Origin: Nautilus pompilius
Taxonomy: Eukaryota; Mollusca; Cephalopoda; Nautilida; Nautilidae
Reading direction: 5' to 3'
DNA: 64,000 nucleotides
Assembly: GCA_018389105.1 (NCBI GenBank)
Contig: JACATO010002187.1
Location: 62,001 to 126,000 of the forward strand
Positions 22,176 to 33,189 of the stretch are shown in pieces (the first letter of the stretch is position 1; each line of letters opens with the position of its first letter). The notes below the pieces were generated by a model. It was not told the DNA's origin. It made no database searches and worked only from the letters and a program-made list of their open reading frames with translations. A program made the position numbers and the translations under genes.

Positions 22176-25100
22176 CTGAAAAAGAAAAAAAATAAAGAAA
22201 ATAAGAGATACAGCAGCGTGGGGTGGTAGATTCTACCCAGATGTAGAAACTGTAATAGGGAATAAATAAATAAATAAAACCACCCACCCGACAGTCCATG
22301 TTAAGTAAGTTATAGTACCTTACTGCACTAATTTTATTTTAAAGTTCCACACCCCAGCGAAGAAGTAAACCATCCAAAAACAACAACAACAAAAGGATAT
22401 GGACAGATCTTAAACAATTTCTTCAACAAAAGTTGTTATTTTGACATTTTCCTTATTTTGATGTAATTATATATTAATTTTTCTACAGATCTGTAGAAAT
22501 GGTCACGTGTTTAGTCAGTCTGGTACGTGTACCTGCCGGTCGGTTCTCTACCTGGTCACGTGTTCAGTCATTCTGGTACGTGTACCCGCCGGTCGGTTCC
22601 CTACCTGGTCACGTGTTCAGTCATTCTGGTACGTGTACCTGCCGGTCGGTTCTCTACCTGGTCACGTGTTCAGTCATTCTGGTACGTGTACCCGCCGGTC
22701 GGTTCTCTACCTGGTCACGTGTTCAGTCATTCTGGTACGTGTACCTGCCGGTCGGTTCCCTACCTGGTCACGTGTTCAGTCATTCTGGTACGTGTACCTG
22801 CCGGTCGGTTCTCTACCTGGTCACGTGTTCAGTCATTCTGGTACGTGTACCTGCCGGTCGGTTCTCTACGCCTGCTCTGGACACATCCTAAAATCTTGGT
22901 TATCCTAATCTGTTTTTGTACAGTTGTTAGTTGGTTTCGTGTCCGTAGAGCGGCTGTGTGACGGAATCTCTCCTCGTGTGGTGAGGGAGGGAGGGAGCTG
23001 TGCGCGTCCGCTGGGATCTACTCACTGTCAACTACAATACTCACCAATTTCGAGTGCCACACTGACCGCAGATGAACGCGGGAGACCGACAGCTTTTGGT
23101 GTCCGGATCAAAATTCCTTTTTCCTCCGCACGTTTCAAACCTGACGAATTTCCCCGCATCGCACACGAAGTAAACGGAGCAGCGGCCGCTTTGGTCGGGG
23201 TAGAAGCCGGTCGGCCTGGCCCTGCAGGACGGCCGGCGACCGCCGAAGGCCCTGGGGACCGCGAAAATGCTCACGCACTTCTTGGAGGCCTTTGAGAAGA
23301 TCTGGATGGTTTTGTTCTTAGGCTCGCAGTAGCCGGAGCCCACGGAGCGTTCCTTGTAACATTTGGCATAGTAGGGTGTCCAGGGTCGGTTTTCCCAAAT
23401 CTGGTTCCCGTCCGGCTTGTTATTGCAGTTAGGATACCTGTACTGGCAGGGCCGGCACTGGATTCCCCCGCACAGATTTCTCTCGTAGGCGCCTGCGTAT
23501 GTAAGAAAGAGTGACAAAGTTAGCGGAGAGTTCTTGACGTTACCCGCCGGAAGGAGGTGGAGCGAAAGTAGAGACGTTAAAAATTCCACATTTCCCGCCG
23601 GAAGGAGGTGGAGCGAAAGTAGAGACGTTAAAAATTTAACATTTCCCGCCGGAAGGAGGTGGAGCGAAAGTAGAGACGTTAAAAATTTAACATTTCCCGC
23701 CGGAAGGAGGTAGAGCGAAAGTAGAGACGTTAAAAATTTAACATTTCCCGCCGGAAGGAGGTAGAGCGAAAGTAGAGACGTTAAAAATTTAACATTTCCC
23801 GCCGGAAGGAGGTGGAGCGAAAGTAGAGACGTTAAAAATTTAACATTTCCCGCCGGAAGGAGGTGGAGTGAAAGTAGAGACGTTAAAAATTTAACATTTC
23901 CCGCCGGAAGGAGGTAGAGCGAAAGTAGAGACGTTAAAAATTTAACATTTCCCGCCGGAAGGAGGTGGAGTGAAAGTAGAGACGTTAAAAATTTTACATT
24001 TCCCGCCGGAAGGAGGTAGAGCGAAAGTAGAGACGTTAAAAATTTTACATTTCCCGCCGGAAGGAGGTGGAGCGAAAGTAGAGACGTTAAAAATTTTACA
24101 TTTCCCGCCGGAAGGAGGTGGAGTGAAAGTAGAGACGTTAAAAATTTTACATTTCCCGCCGGAAGGAGGTGGAGCGAAAGTAGAGACGTTAAAAATTTAA
24201 CATTTCCCGCCGGAAGGAGGTAGAGCGAAAGTAGAGACGTTAAAAATTTAACATTTCCCGCCGGAAGGAGGTGGAGCGAAAGTAGAGACGTTAAAAATTT
24301 AACATTTCCCGCCGGAAGGAGGTGGAGCGAAAGTAGAGACGTTAAAAATTTAACATTTCCCGCCGGAAGGAGGTGGAGCGAAAGTAGAGACGTTAAAAAT
24401 TTTACATTTCCCGCCGGAAGGAGGTGGAGCGAAAGTAGAGACGTTAAAAATTTAACATTTCCCGCCGGAAGGAGGTGGAGCGAAAGTAGAGACGTTAAAA
24501 ATTTTACATTTCCCGCCGGAAGGAGGTGGAGCGAAAGTAGAGACGTTAAAAATTTTACATTTCCCGCCGGAAGGAGGTGGAGCGAAAGTAGAGACGTTAA
24601 AAATTTAACATTTCCCGCCGGAAGGAGGTGGAGCGAAAGTAGAGACGTTAAAAATTTAACATTTCCCGCCGGAAGGAGGTGGAGCGAAAGTAGAGACGTT
24701 AAAAATTTAACATTTCCCGCCGGAAGGAGGTGGAGCGAAAGTAGAGACTTTAAAGATTCGCCTAACTTTATTTTGCCCGAATGAAACGTAAAACCCCTTA
24801 CTGGAGGCCAGCCTATTAAAGTCACCGACACTTTTACCTTATCTACGGGATAAGTGGAATACAAGTTTCGATGCTATTTGAATCGGGAAGTTTACTGATC
24901 TCATAAGTACCTGCTTGAACTTTTAACGAGGCTATGACGTCAACCGTCAACGGCAAATAAGATGGTTTGCATGCTGTGACGCTAGTAGGCCGCCCGCCAT
25001 CAGTATAGGCCACCGAACAGCAATCAGAAATTTGTTTATTTTCCGTATTTCTACCGGATGTAAAGCTCGGAAAACCTAAAACTATTTTTGGGGCTGCGGT

Positions 25101-26541
25101 TACGACTGCAGCGCTTTGAAACAATGAGTCTTCGTTACGGATCTCGAGGCACGTCGAATGTTTGTAATGTGATCACTATTTGGCTTCCAGCGATTCCTAT
25201 TACCTATTAATTAAATTTCAAAGTTAGGGTAAAGGTACAGTTAATTCCACCGGTAAAGAAAAAAGAAAAAACTGTTTCGGAGACTAACTATTAAAGGTAC
25301 TGGAAACAAAAGCTTACATGCATATGTCGGCTCCTTTCTGCTACCGCATTTCACTTTTTCAAAGTTCCTGCACCGGTTCGTTTCCGTGTCGAATAAGTCG
25401 GGATACATGCACTCGGCGACATAGTCGCCAAGGTAGCCCGGGTACCTCAACGGTGGGATCTGTTGGCTGCAGTTGAAGTACTGAGCGCAGTTGTCGGGCT
25501 TAGGTAGAATATCCGCTCCTGTCAAGCATTTCTCTTCTATCGTCAGTGGACGGCCGGCTACACGAGACCAAAACAAAAAATGCAAACTTTATTATTATTA
25601 ATATTAATTGTATAAGTGGTGATGTGTGCGCAACTGTTTACGAGGAACTGGGGAAATATCTGGTCCGTAAAATAGGGACAGAACCAACGGAAAATACAAG
25701 AGGGGCAGGATTCGGTTCTTTAACTAATCCCAGCGATAAGCCTAACATTTCGTCTAGCATAGTGAGAAGCACCTGGTAGATGAGCTTACGGGTCCATCTT
25801 TCCCGAGATGTCGAAGGGTTAAGAATTACGCATGTAGACTAGGACAAATTAAAAATCCACTCTAACCTTAATCAATCCAATATTAGTCATTAGAAATAAA
25901 AGTATTTCTCATCATATCTCTAGTACGACAGTAAATAGAAAATGCGAGCATGGAGCTAGAACGGAAATACTAATGTTCCGCGGTACTTTATTGAAAGACA
26001 GAATTACTACTATTTTGGAGAATTTTTTTTTTAATAATCATTTGGCAGAAATACGGGTCTTCATCGGGTGTTTTCCTTCTTCGCATGCTAGTGAAAGACC
26101 GAGCAGGCGGTTACAGGTGCTTCTGATGCTCACTGGAGACATTACACGAAGTTCTGTCCACCGAGGAAATAAAAGGAAATGGAAAGGGATGGATTCTCCG
26201 AAATGTCCCTTCCACGACAAACCGGACGACACAGTAAGTACCCAGGCTGCTTTCCTTAACCCAGAAGTTATCAGGAGATTTCCCCCTCGCGAGTTTTCCG
26301 GGCGCGGTCAGTCCGTACGAATGCTCCTCCGACCGAAGACAGGGTTACTGTGCCATTTGGGCTGGCTACTTCACGTCAGCATCGAAATGTTTCCGGGCTT
26401 CCATCTCGTTCCCTGCTTCGCTCTTATGAGTTATCTACCTTTCCGCTTCTTCTTCTTCTTCTTCTTTTTCAATTATCTATCAGGTGAAGCACATAGCCTT
26501 ATAAAAACTCGCGCTAAGCACCATCGCAATTTTCATAGTTT

Positions 26542-26581
<40 letters not shown>

Positions 26582-26987
26582 ACTGACGTCATCTCTCTCT
26601 GTCCGACGTCATCTCTCTCTGTACTGACGTCATCTTTCTCTGTCCGACGTCATCGCTTTCTGTACCGACGTCATCTCTCTCTGTACCGACGTCATCGCTT
26701 TCTGTACCGACGTCATCTCTCTCTCTGTGCCGACGTCATCTCTCTCTGTCCGACGTCATCTCTCTCTGTACTGACGTCATCTCTCTCTGTCCGACGTCAT
26801 CGCTTTCTGTACCGACGTCATCGCTTTCTGTACCGACGTCATCTCTCTCTCTCTGTACTGACGTCATCTCTCTCTGTCCGACGTCATCTTTCTCTGTCCG
26901 ACGTCATCTCTCTCTCTGTGCCGACGTCATCTCTCTCTGTACTGACGTCATCTCTCTCTGTCCGACGTCATCGCTTTCTGTACCGAC

Positions 26988-27018
<31 letters not shown>

Positions 27019-27028
27019 ACTGACGTCA

Positions 27029-27080
<52 letters not shown>

Positions 27081-29307
27081 AGTTTTTATTAACAACCAGC
27101 TACTCTGGTTGGCAGCGTGACGTACGAGAATGACCTCCGGGCCGAGATCGACCAATCACCAGCATCGTCTGAGCGTCGTTCGGGGTTTCAAACTGGGATG
27201 GGTGGCAAATCTATACGCGTGGCGCTTTGTTTCGGCAGAAAAGCTTGGGCCGGTAAGAATTCCAGGCTGCTCCCGCGTACAGAAAAAGGGTCTCCACTCG
27301 AGCTCGCAAAAATAAAAAAAAAATAAAAAAAACACCAAACGCAAGGGAAAAGACCCAAAGTTGCAATGACAGCTGATGTGAAAGATTTCATCTTGACTGT
27401 TCTTTAGAACCATCAAAGTTTTCCGACGAAAGGCTGAAGTTGAAAGAACGAGAAGGAAACCGAGAGACATTGTACACGCGACACACTAAACCGAGTCGGA
27501 AAAATGACCTTATGCAAAAAAAATAAAATAAAATGAAATAATAATAAAATAAGATAACATTAGTTAAAGCCAAATAATTTTTTTTCTTTTTTCGTTTTCC
27601 TGTTCGAAAATTATTAATTAGGGCTGATGATCAGATGATGGATACCGTGTCTCGTGATGAGGGGGGGGTGCTATCGCTGAATAACCGAAGCCGTGAATCG
27701 TTCGTGTATAGCGCGCAGAGAGTCCCATAATGCCGTGTAATTAAGATTGGCTGCGGGGTTTTCCATATGTCAACAAACCACCTTCAGCAAGCGGGCCTTC
27801 GTTCAGCATCAATATGGGGGAGGGGCATCTTCCACAAAAGATAAAGGAAAGTGACCAGAACCCGGGAGCGTCTCGCCAACAGGCAGAAACAAGTTGTTGC
27901 TGGCTAATAAACGCACTAACCTCTGTATACGGTGAAAGGAATTTCGGTCATAGCCTGAAAATATCCAAACAGAGGGAGGGGAGAAGTGATAAGTAGTTTT
28001 CAAAACTGCTAAGAGTAACTAAATATTCAGGTGCGAGTTTAAAAAAAAACAACAACAACAGCAACAGCTTATCGCTTTAGCACATCACCGTCAGAAGATA
28101 CAGAGACAACACCGTTAGATATTCGATGGGTAAAATACTTTTCGGGCTGCTCTGTCGTAGAGTGAGGGGATCAAATTCCCGTCAGTCAGTCGGGTGTCTT
28201 GCAGCTGACACTCCGCTTTACCCTCGGCGAGACGTCATTAACGTGCGTCTGCCCGTGATCTGGATGGCACAGGCAGTGTTACGGTCGTGGACGTAAATGT
28301 AAAGGGAGTACGGCTAAGAGTTAGACAGGAAGCTAATGACGGAGACGACAGTTGTGGCTCCCTTAGTCGTAGGGGGCCCTCTCCCTTTCCCTTTTTTCTC
28401 TCGATCCCACCTCGGCTCGTCGACCAAACGGCGGGGGCGCCGAAGTCTCGGCCGTCGTCCGGCCGCTCCATCTCTTGGTCGTGGGTGGGCCGTCGGGAGG
28501 CGTAAACGAAAGTTTCTTCAGCTCCCCAGAGCTGTGAGACCCGAACCCCGACTTAAACAGAGAAGGGGCGGGCCGACGTCTTCTGGGCCGGCCCCGACGT
28601 CGCCACATTTGGGATGGAAGTAGCTGCAGCGGGTGACCGGATCCAACAAGCATATTGGAGGCATCCGTACCAGAACGCTTCGGCGCCTAGTTAATGATAT
28701 CTATGTAAGAGCTTTGTAACATCGTCTTTCGACAACGACGAAGGTCAATGAACTATTTAGAATTTCCACACGATTGGCTGAGATTCTCTTATGTGAAAAA
28801 GTCCAAAGCTGGTAAATGGGATTTAAGGTTTTGGATTTGCTTATTCTGTCAGAAACAGACCGTAGTGGATTCGTTGTTATAAGAGACGGACTTCACAGAC
28901 ACAGCACGAACTGGGTTCACTAGCGAAAGACAGTCTCAGAGACTCCTGCGTGTACCAGAGCTGATGCATACACACTTGAACAGTGTCTGTCCGTACATCT
29001 ACTGGCTCTAAACACAAACAAACAAGAGGTAGAACTTACTGGTTGTGCTGGCAGAGTCTCCTGCTAACATACAGTCGTCGAAGAAGCTCTTCTGCTCGAC
29101 GCACACCTTGTAGATCAGGTTAAACACGTAACCAGGCTTACAAACAGGCATTTTCTTCGGATATCCCCAGATACATCTGTACCACACCCTGCAGTCCGCC
29201 GAGTCTCGTTCGTAGCTGAAGAAGCCAGAGCATCTAACAGCCGCGTCGACCCGACACATCAGGCTCACTAACACCAAGAGACTGACCACGTAGGTTAGGG
29301 ATCGCAT
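22172..29307 (-). CDS. Gene B: secreted multi-CBM14 protein (3 coding exons plus terminal exon)
   Basis: Joins 29307-29040, 25557-25318, 23492-23045 and 22175-22172, about 319 residues; junction phases 1, 1 and 2 all agree. Exon 1: signal peptide (MRSLTYVV start) plus six-cysteine CBM14. Exon 2: second CBM14 with NCAQYFNC and the GYLGDYVAEC segment. Exon 3: a cysteine-rich module (CRPC, YPNC, YKERS, IFAVPRAFGG) ending in a third CBM14. This module order matches molluscan chitin-binding matrix proteins as generally known; the specific function is inferred as chitin or shell matrix binding. The start is the ATG at 29307, not the upstream in-frame GTG. If the last intron is retained the protein ends Trp-stop at 23041; if spliced it ends Cys-stop. 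Confidence 0.82.
22501..22870. repeat. 53-bp minisatellite, seven copies, one E-box per unit (gene B intron 3)
   Basis: CACGTG occurs at 22504, 22557, 22610, 22663, 22716, 22769 and 22822, exactly 53 bases apart. Units differ at only a few positions. Because 53 is not divisible by three, the array opens frames in all three plus frames, and the three overlapping 130-144 codon frames here are artefacts. Confidence 0.95.
23045..23492 (-). CDS. Gene B exon 3: cysteine-rich module and C-terminal CBM14
   Basis: The acceptor TACGCAG restores a Cys codon across the junction. The module has CRPC, YPNC, AKCYKERS and GGRRPSC. The final CBM14 cysteines read PSC, GRC, FVC, ETC, KSC and FIC/GQC. The exon ends AATTG at GTGAGT; without splicing the next codons are TGG TGA. 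Counting the junction Cys and a spliced C-terminal Cys, this exon has sixteen cysteines, an even number. Confidence 0.85.
23540..24752. repeat. 51-bp minisatellite, about 24 copies (gene B intron 2)
   Basis: The unit contains TTTCCCGCCGGAAGGAGG, then a purine-rich stretch, then GTTAAAAATTTAAC. Variation is limited mainly to GTGG/GTAG, AGCG/AGTG and TTAAC/TTTAC alternatives. Since 51 is a multiple of three, the minus strand stays open as a 17-residue repeat fused to exon 3, producing a false 607-codon frame. Confidence 0.95.
25318..25557 (-). CDS. Gene B exon 2: second CBM14 domain
   Basis: 240 bases, phase 1 in and out (acceptor GTGTAG, donor GTAAGC). Six cysteines: EKC, DNC, FNC, AEC, NRC, VKC, with the aromatic NCAQYFNC core and GYLGDYV. 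It aligns with exons 2 and 4 of gene D, confirming a shared exon plan. Confidence 0.85.
26580..27078. repeat. CRE-like tandem array, copy 2 (gene B intron 1)
   Basis: 21 GACGTC cores spaced about 20-24 bases apart by CT-rich spacers, followed by a pure (CT)n tail. Six units carry the full palindrome TGACGTCA; the rest read CGACGTCAT. It keeps most CpGs, unlike the decayed array at 18.8 kb. It holds open a false 386-codon frame on the plus strand. Confidence 0.95.
27100..29039. other. Gene B intron 1, gene-free part
   Basis: No exon-like structure recognised. There is a GC-rich patch around 28360-28630 with overlapping frames on both strands that carry no motif. Confidence 0.5.
29040..29307 (-). 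CDS. Gene B exon 1: signal peptide and first CBM14
   Basis: Begins at ATG (29307); an in-frame GTG lies 16 codons upstream but is rejected because the hydrophobic leader starts right after the ATG. CBM14 cysteines: VRC, ADC, YRC, PVC, KVC, DDC, all six present. It ends in phase 1 at GTAAGT. Confidence 0.85.
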
Positions 29308-29389
29308 CTTTCGGACGGTTTCTGAAGCAATCTGACGAGCCTGATGAAGACGCACACCTGATGACTGAGTGAGCCGACGGATTTACCTG

Positions 29390-29419
29390 TATTTATGTAC
29401 ACCGAGGGCCAATCATTGG
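29390..29419 (-). promoter_or_regulatory. Gene B core promoter: CCAATGATTGG and CATAAATA
   Basis: Read on the minus strand, CCAATGATTGG (29419-29409) is followed by CATAAATA (29397-29390) with ATTGG to CATAAATA spacing of 16 bases, identical to gene A and gene D. The ATG follows about 90 bases later. Confidence 0.7.
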
Positions 29420-32400
29420 TACGCTCCGCCTGTTGTCACAAAGTATCAGCCCACGGTTTCTCACGTCGCAAGTTAGAGGTTGCGGAGTCTGCATATCCGT
29501 CAGGTGAACAAGCTTCCAAAAATAGGCGCTATCCGCCCGGACCACGTGTCTTACCAGGTAACTGGATTGATGGGGGAGAAAGGTTGCGTGTTTGCGTTGA
29601 CTGGTTGTCTAATGCGGATGTGTAGCTACAAAAAGAGATGATGATTAGTTATTTTTCTTTATGTGGTACGAAATCCTTATTTGTATGTAGATAAAACAGA
29701 AAGTAACGCATTTTGGTCAAATTCTAATATCCTTCTTAAATAAAAAGGAAAAGATTGTTTTTCGTAATACGGAACCTGTTCAGGGCGTTTGTCCCCATGG
29801 CCTTCCAGGTGCGACGAGCTGCACAACGCTGACGCTGGACAGGTTTAGAAGGAAGGGGGGGAAGCCATGCTAGAAGAAAAGCTGGAGATACCCAACAACG
29901 CAGCAACTTGATTTTTTAAAGCAGTTTAGCGGGGCAGAAACCTAACGAGAACAAGCCGACGGGTTTTCACTTCACCGCTGCGAAAATATGGTTTACACTC
30001 ATCTCTCGGCTTTTCATTGTTCGGGGCGGCCTCAGAGGGGAAAGTGCAAGGCTACGTTCAGCGATGCGCAGAAGAAGGAAAATTAATCGCAGGCTGGTCT
30101 TCTGTTGTGAACATTTTTTCCAAGGTACGCGCGGGTACGAAAGCTGGTTTGATGCAAACTGTTAATAGTCTGGATACTTATAAAATGTTTCCTTTGTGTC
30201 TGTAGATCGGTTGGTGGTCGGGCTGTCGTGTTTTGTCACAACCACGCCATCTTACGGAGGAAAACCTAGAGCAGAGATCAGCGATCATGGCTTCCTTACT
30301 TTTAATTTACAAGTGCGTTTCGTTTACGGAAAAACTTCATTTTCCTATTAAAAAGCTTTCGCTCAGTTCTGTTTTAAGTCTGTCTTATGATCCTCGTTCA
30401 GAAAAAAATACTACGTTAGAAAAACTATATCGTGACCTCGTGTTTATTCAATATCCGGGTGTTCATTGAGAGCGTTATAATGTATACATTTTTTAAAACC
30501 TTAACAGAGCCAGTTAATATATTAATGTTTTCTGTGCTAAACGTTAAATCCCTAGCGTAGTAATTTCTCTCGGGAGTTATTCTGACGGAAGAATATCACT
30601 TTAACAAAAGTAAAAAAACATAAATGATAAATCAGAAACAAAATTGCTTGCATATTATCTTATTCGTGGCAAAATTTCACTTAAAAGCAAAAACCAGAAG
30701 TATTTCTGGTTAGACAATAATTTTAGCAACCAGTGTAGAAATGCCATTCTCCGTTTGCAGTGGCCGCACGGTGTCGCTTAATGAATCAAAGCGATTATTT
30801 TCTGTTGCTGTTGATCAAAATTATTTATCTATAATAAAACCAAAACCCTGGTTACTTTTTTTTGTGTTTACATTTATTTGGAATGTTGTGGGAAGACATT
30901 TGGGAAATCATAGTTATGCCAATGCCACATTTTTTTCGGATTTGTTCCGGAACAAGTCAAAATAGGAAAATTCCCACAATTCTACGTGCAACTGAATGTT
31001 CCAAAAAGTCCACTTTATATTAAAATACACGGCCCCCTCAAAAAACTGAGATGTGTAACTGAAACATGGGTGGGGTGGGGTGTTTGTCCGCTGTTAAGGT
31101 TGAGGGACCGAGTTCGAAAAGGGACAAAGGATCGAATTCTTTAGTAATGGCCGTTCACCTTGACCTTGACTCTCTGTTAACGGGTGTAGCGTCTTCTTTA
31201 AGGGCCGGCGAACCAGCATTGGCGACACTTCCTTGATCGTGCCTCGTTTTGGCTTCGGTCACATAAAAAATAAATGGGAATCGCTTTTTGTAAATATTTG
31301 TGTAAAGCGAGAGAATTTAAAATATATCGGGGTCCGGTATTCGCTTTTGAAAGCTCCAGCGAGCGTGACCTGGTTTACAAGGGCGCTGGGAGACAGGACA
31401 CAGCGCTGTACAGGACGGACTGCTTTTAGAAAGAAAACGAAAATAATTCGGCTGTTTGCACCGACAAGAGCGATGTTCGCGTTAGGGCGGACATCTGTTT
31501 GCTGAGGTAAACTTAGAACGACCAGGAAAACCTGCTCCTTGATGCAGTGGAGGCTGGTAAACGAACAGAACCACCGATTGTCTCGAAATGTAGTGTAGAC
31601 GTAATTTCCGTTTCTCATCCTCCCGGTAAATATTTTGAGGCGTGAGTTCAGTTTCCGGGTATCGCCAGCCGCCGAGGTCAGGGCCCGATTTAGTGATCAT
31701 TGGCGTTGTTTCTCTATGCCACTTCATGCTTGTTTCTTTCTCATCAGTCAGACGGCGGCAGGGATGTCGAAGTGCTTGCCCGAGGGGATGGGACGTGTGA
31801 CAAGCTTTTCGGAACGGTTCGTGACGTCATTGATGACCTGGCCGGTGGATATTTATCACGAACCGTCATTACCTTCGAAAAGTGGCATTTAACATCACAG
31901 AGAGAGGGGAGGGGTTAAAAATTACCTAGGTAAAAAAAAAATCTGCAAACTATCATAAAACGTTGGATGGACGGAAACTGATTAGCATACTTGGTAACAG
32001 AAATGACATAGAGCGGCCTTCGGTCAGGGTTCAAGCTGGGGAACTCATCAATACCCCGTTCAGCGCTGTCAGAGGTGAAGGTCACAGGCAGCCGTTCTCG
32101 TGGCCAGGGGATATAAATCCGGACGTACGTTGGAGTTCGTGATGGGGCTCGATAGAGGAAATAAGTTATTTGCGCAAGGGAGATTTCGGTTAGTACAAAA
32201 TGACTCCCTCACCAGCGTTTCGATGATTCTATAAACAGGGAAAGCTGTTCGGGTGAGATGACACTCGCACCTGTCAGTTCTTTGGACCCGGCAGCTTCTA
32301 CGAGAAGTTAAAAAAGAAAAAAAGTCATCACTTTTAATCAAGGGGGCTGGAATATCCACGTGACGATATAATAAGTGCAACCGTAATGAAACGGAAGTTA

Positions 32401-33185
32401 AAAAAGATAAAAAGGATGAATGCGCAAGTTTCTCGAGCCAGCAGGAGGAGGAGGAGGAGGAGGAAGATGCTGCAGCAGGCCGGAGGGACGAGGGTTGAAA
32501 GGGAACATCTGAAGGCTCGACACCGGAGAGAAATTCTTTCAGCTCCGCCTCGTTTCGGTTGCCGGTCGGTTTGAACCACGTGGTGTAGCCTGAACCCTGG
32601 GAGCGGCTTCGGGAGAGTCTTCTCGCCGCCGCCAACCCGCTCAGCTGACCGCGCCGGGCTATGTCGTCACGACCGGAGCGGTGACGTGGAACTGAAACAA
32701 CAACAACAAGTTCTGTCGTGCGCAACATGGCGCTCGGTCCTCTGACTTCGGTCATTTTTGCAGATCTTTTGAGGACGGGACCCGGGGTTTTTTTTTTTGT
32801 TTTTTTGTTGTTTTTAATCCCTAGTTCGTGGTCGTTTATGCTTCGACTACTCAGTCGGTTTCTCTCCGCGTTTTGTACCGCTAGGAGTTTAAACGACGGG
32901 TGTCCAGACAACAAGACACCCTTCTGAAGGGTCTTGCCCCTGCTTCCCGATAGATAAACGTACGTGAGCGTTCAATGAGGATGTACCATCTACCATACAT
33001 ACCCCCAGAAATTCCTTTGTTTTTGATAATAAATTCATATATATTCATTCGAAATTTACAAATCTTAGAAACAAAACCGTTCTTATATTTTACCCCACAA
33101 AAATTTGTTCTGAAAAAAAAAAGAAGCTCCTTTTATTGTTAAGATTTTATTTATTCTGTTACTTCCCTTGTGAAATGTTTATCAT
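29420..33185. other. Intergenic stretch without recognised gene
   Basis: Only short frames. A 281-codon minus-strand frame at 32069-32914 starts at TTG, contains an AGG-triplet-encoded Ser run and shows no family motif. It is not called as a gene. Confidence 0.45.
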
Positions 33186-33189
33186 AGAT

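Noticed and set aside
22499..22961. Three overlapping plus-strand frames of 130-144 codons
   Set aside because: Produced by a 53-bp tandem repeat that is open in all three frames.
23041..24864. 607-codon minus-strand open frame with a 17-residue Leu-rich repeat
   Set aside because: The repeat part is an intronic 51-bp minisatellite; a strong acceptor (TACGCAG) marks the true exon at 23492, and only the last 149 codons match the CBM14 family.
25973..27133. 386-codon plus-strand frame
   Set aside because: Its second half is the GACGTC/CT array and the first half has no motif; it lies antisense in gene B intron 1.
28160..28205. Possible tRNA-derived SINE head
   Set aside because: Only a weak B-box-like GGATCAAATTC; no A box, tail or duplication seen.
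29308..29355. Upstream GTG start for gene B
   Set aside because: The sixteen extra residues precede a normal hydrophobic leader and would bury the signal peptide; the ATG at 29307 fits.
32069..32914. 281-codon minus-strand frame
   Set aside because: Starts at TTG, low-complexity Ser run, no recognisable domain, no splice or promoter support.
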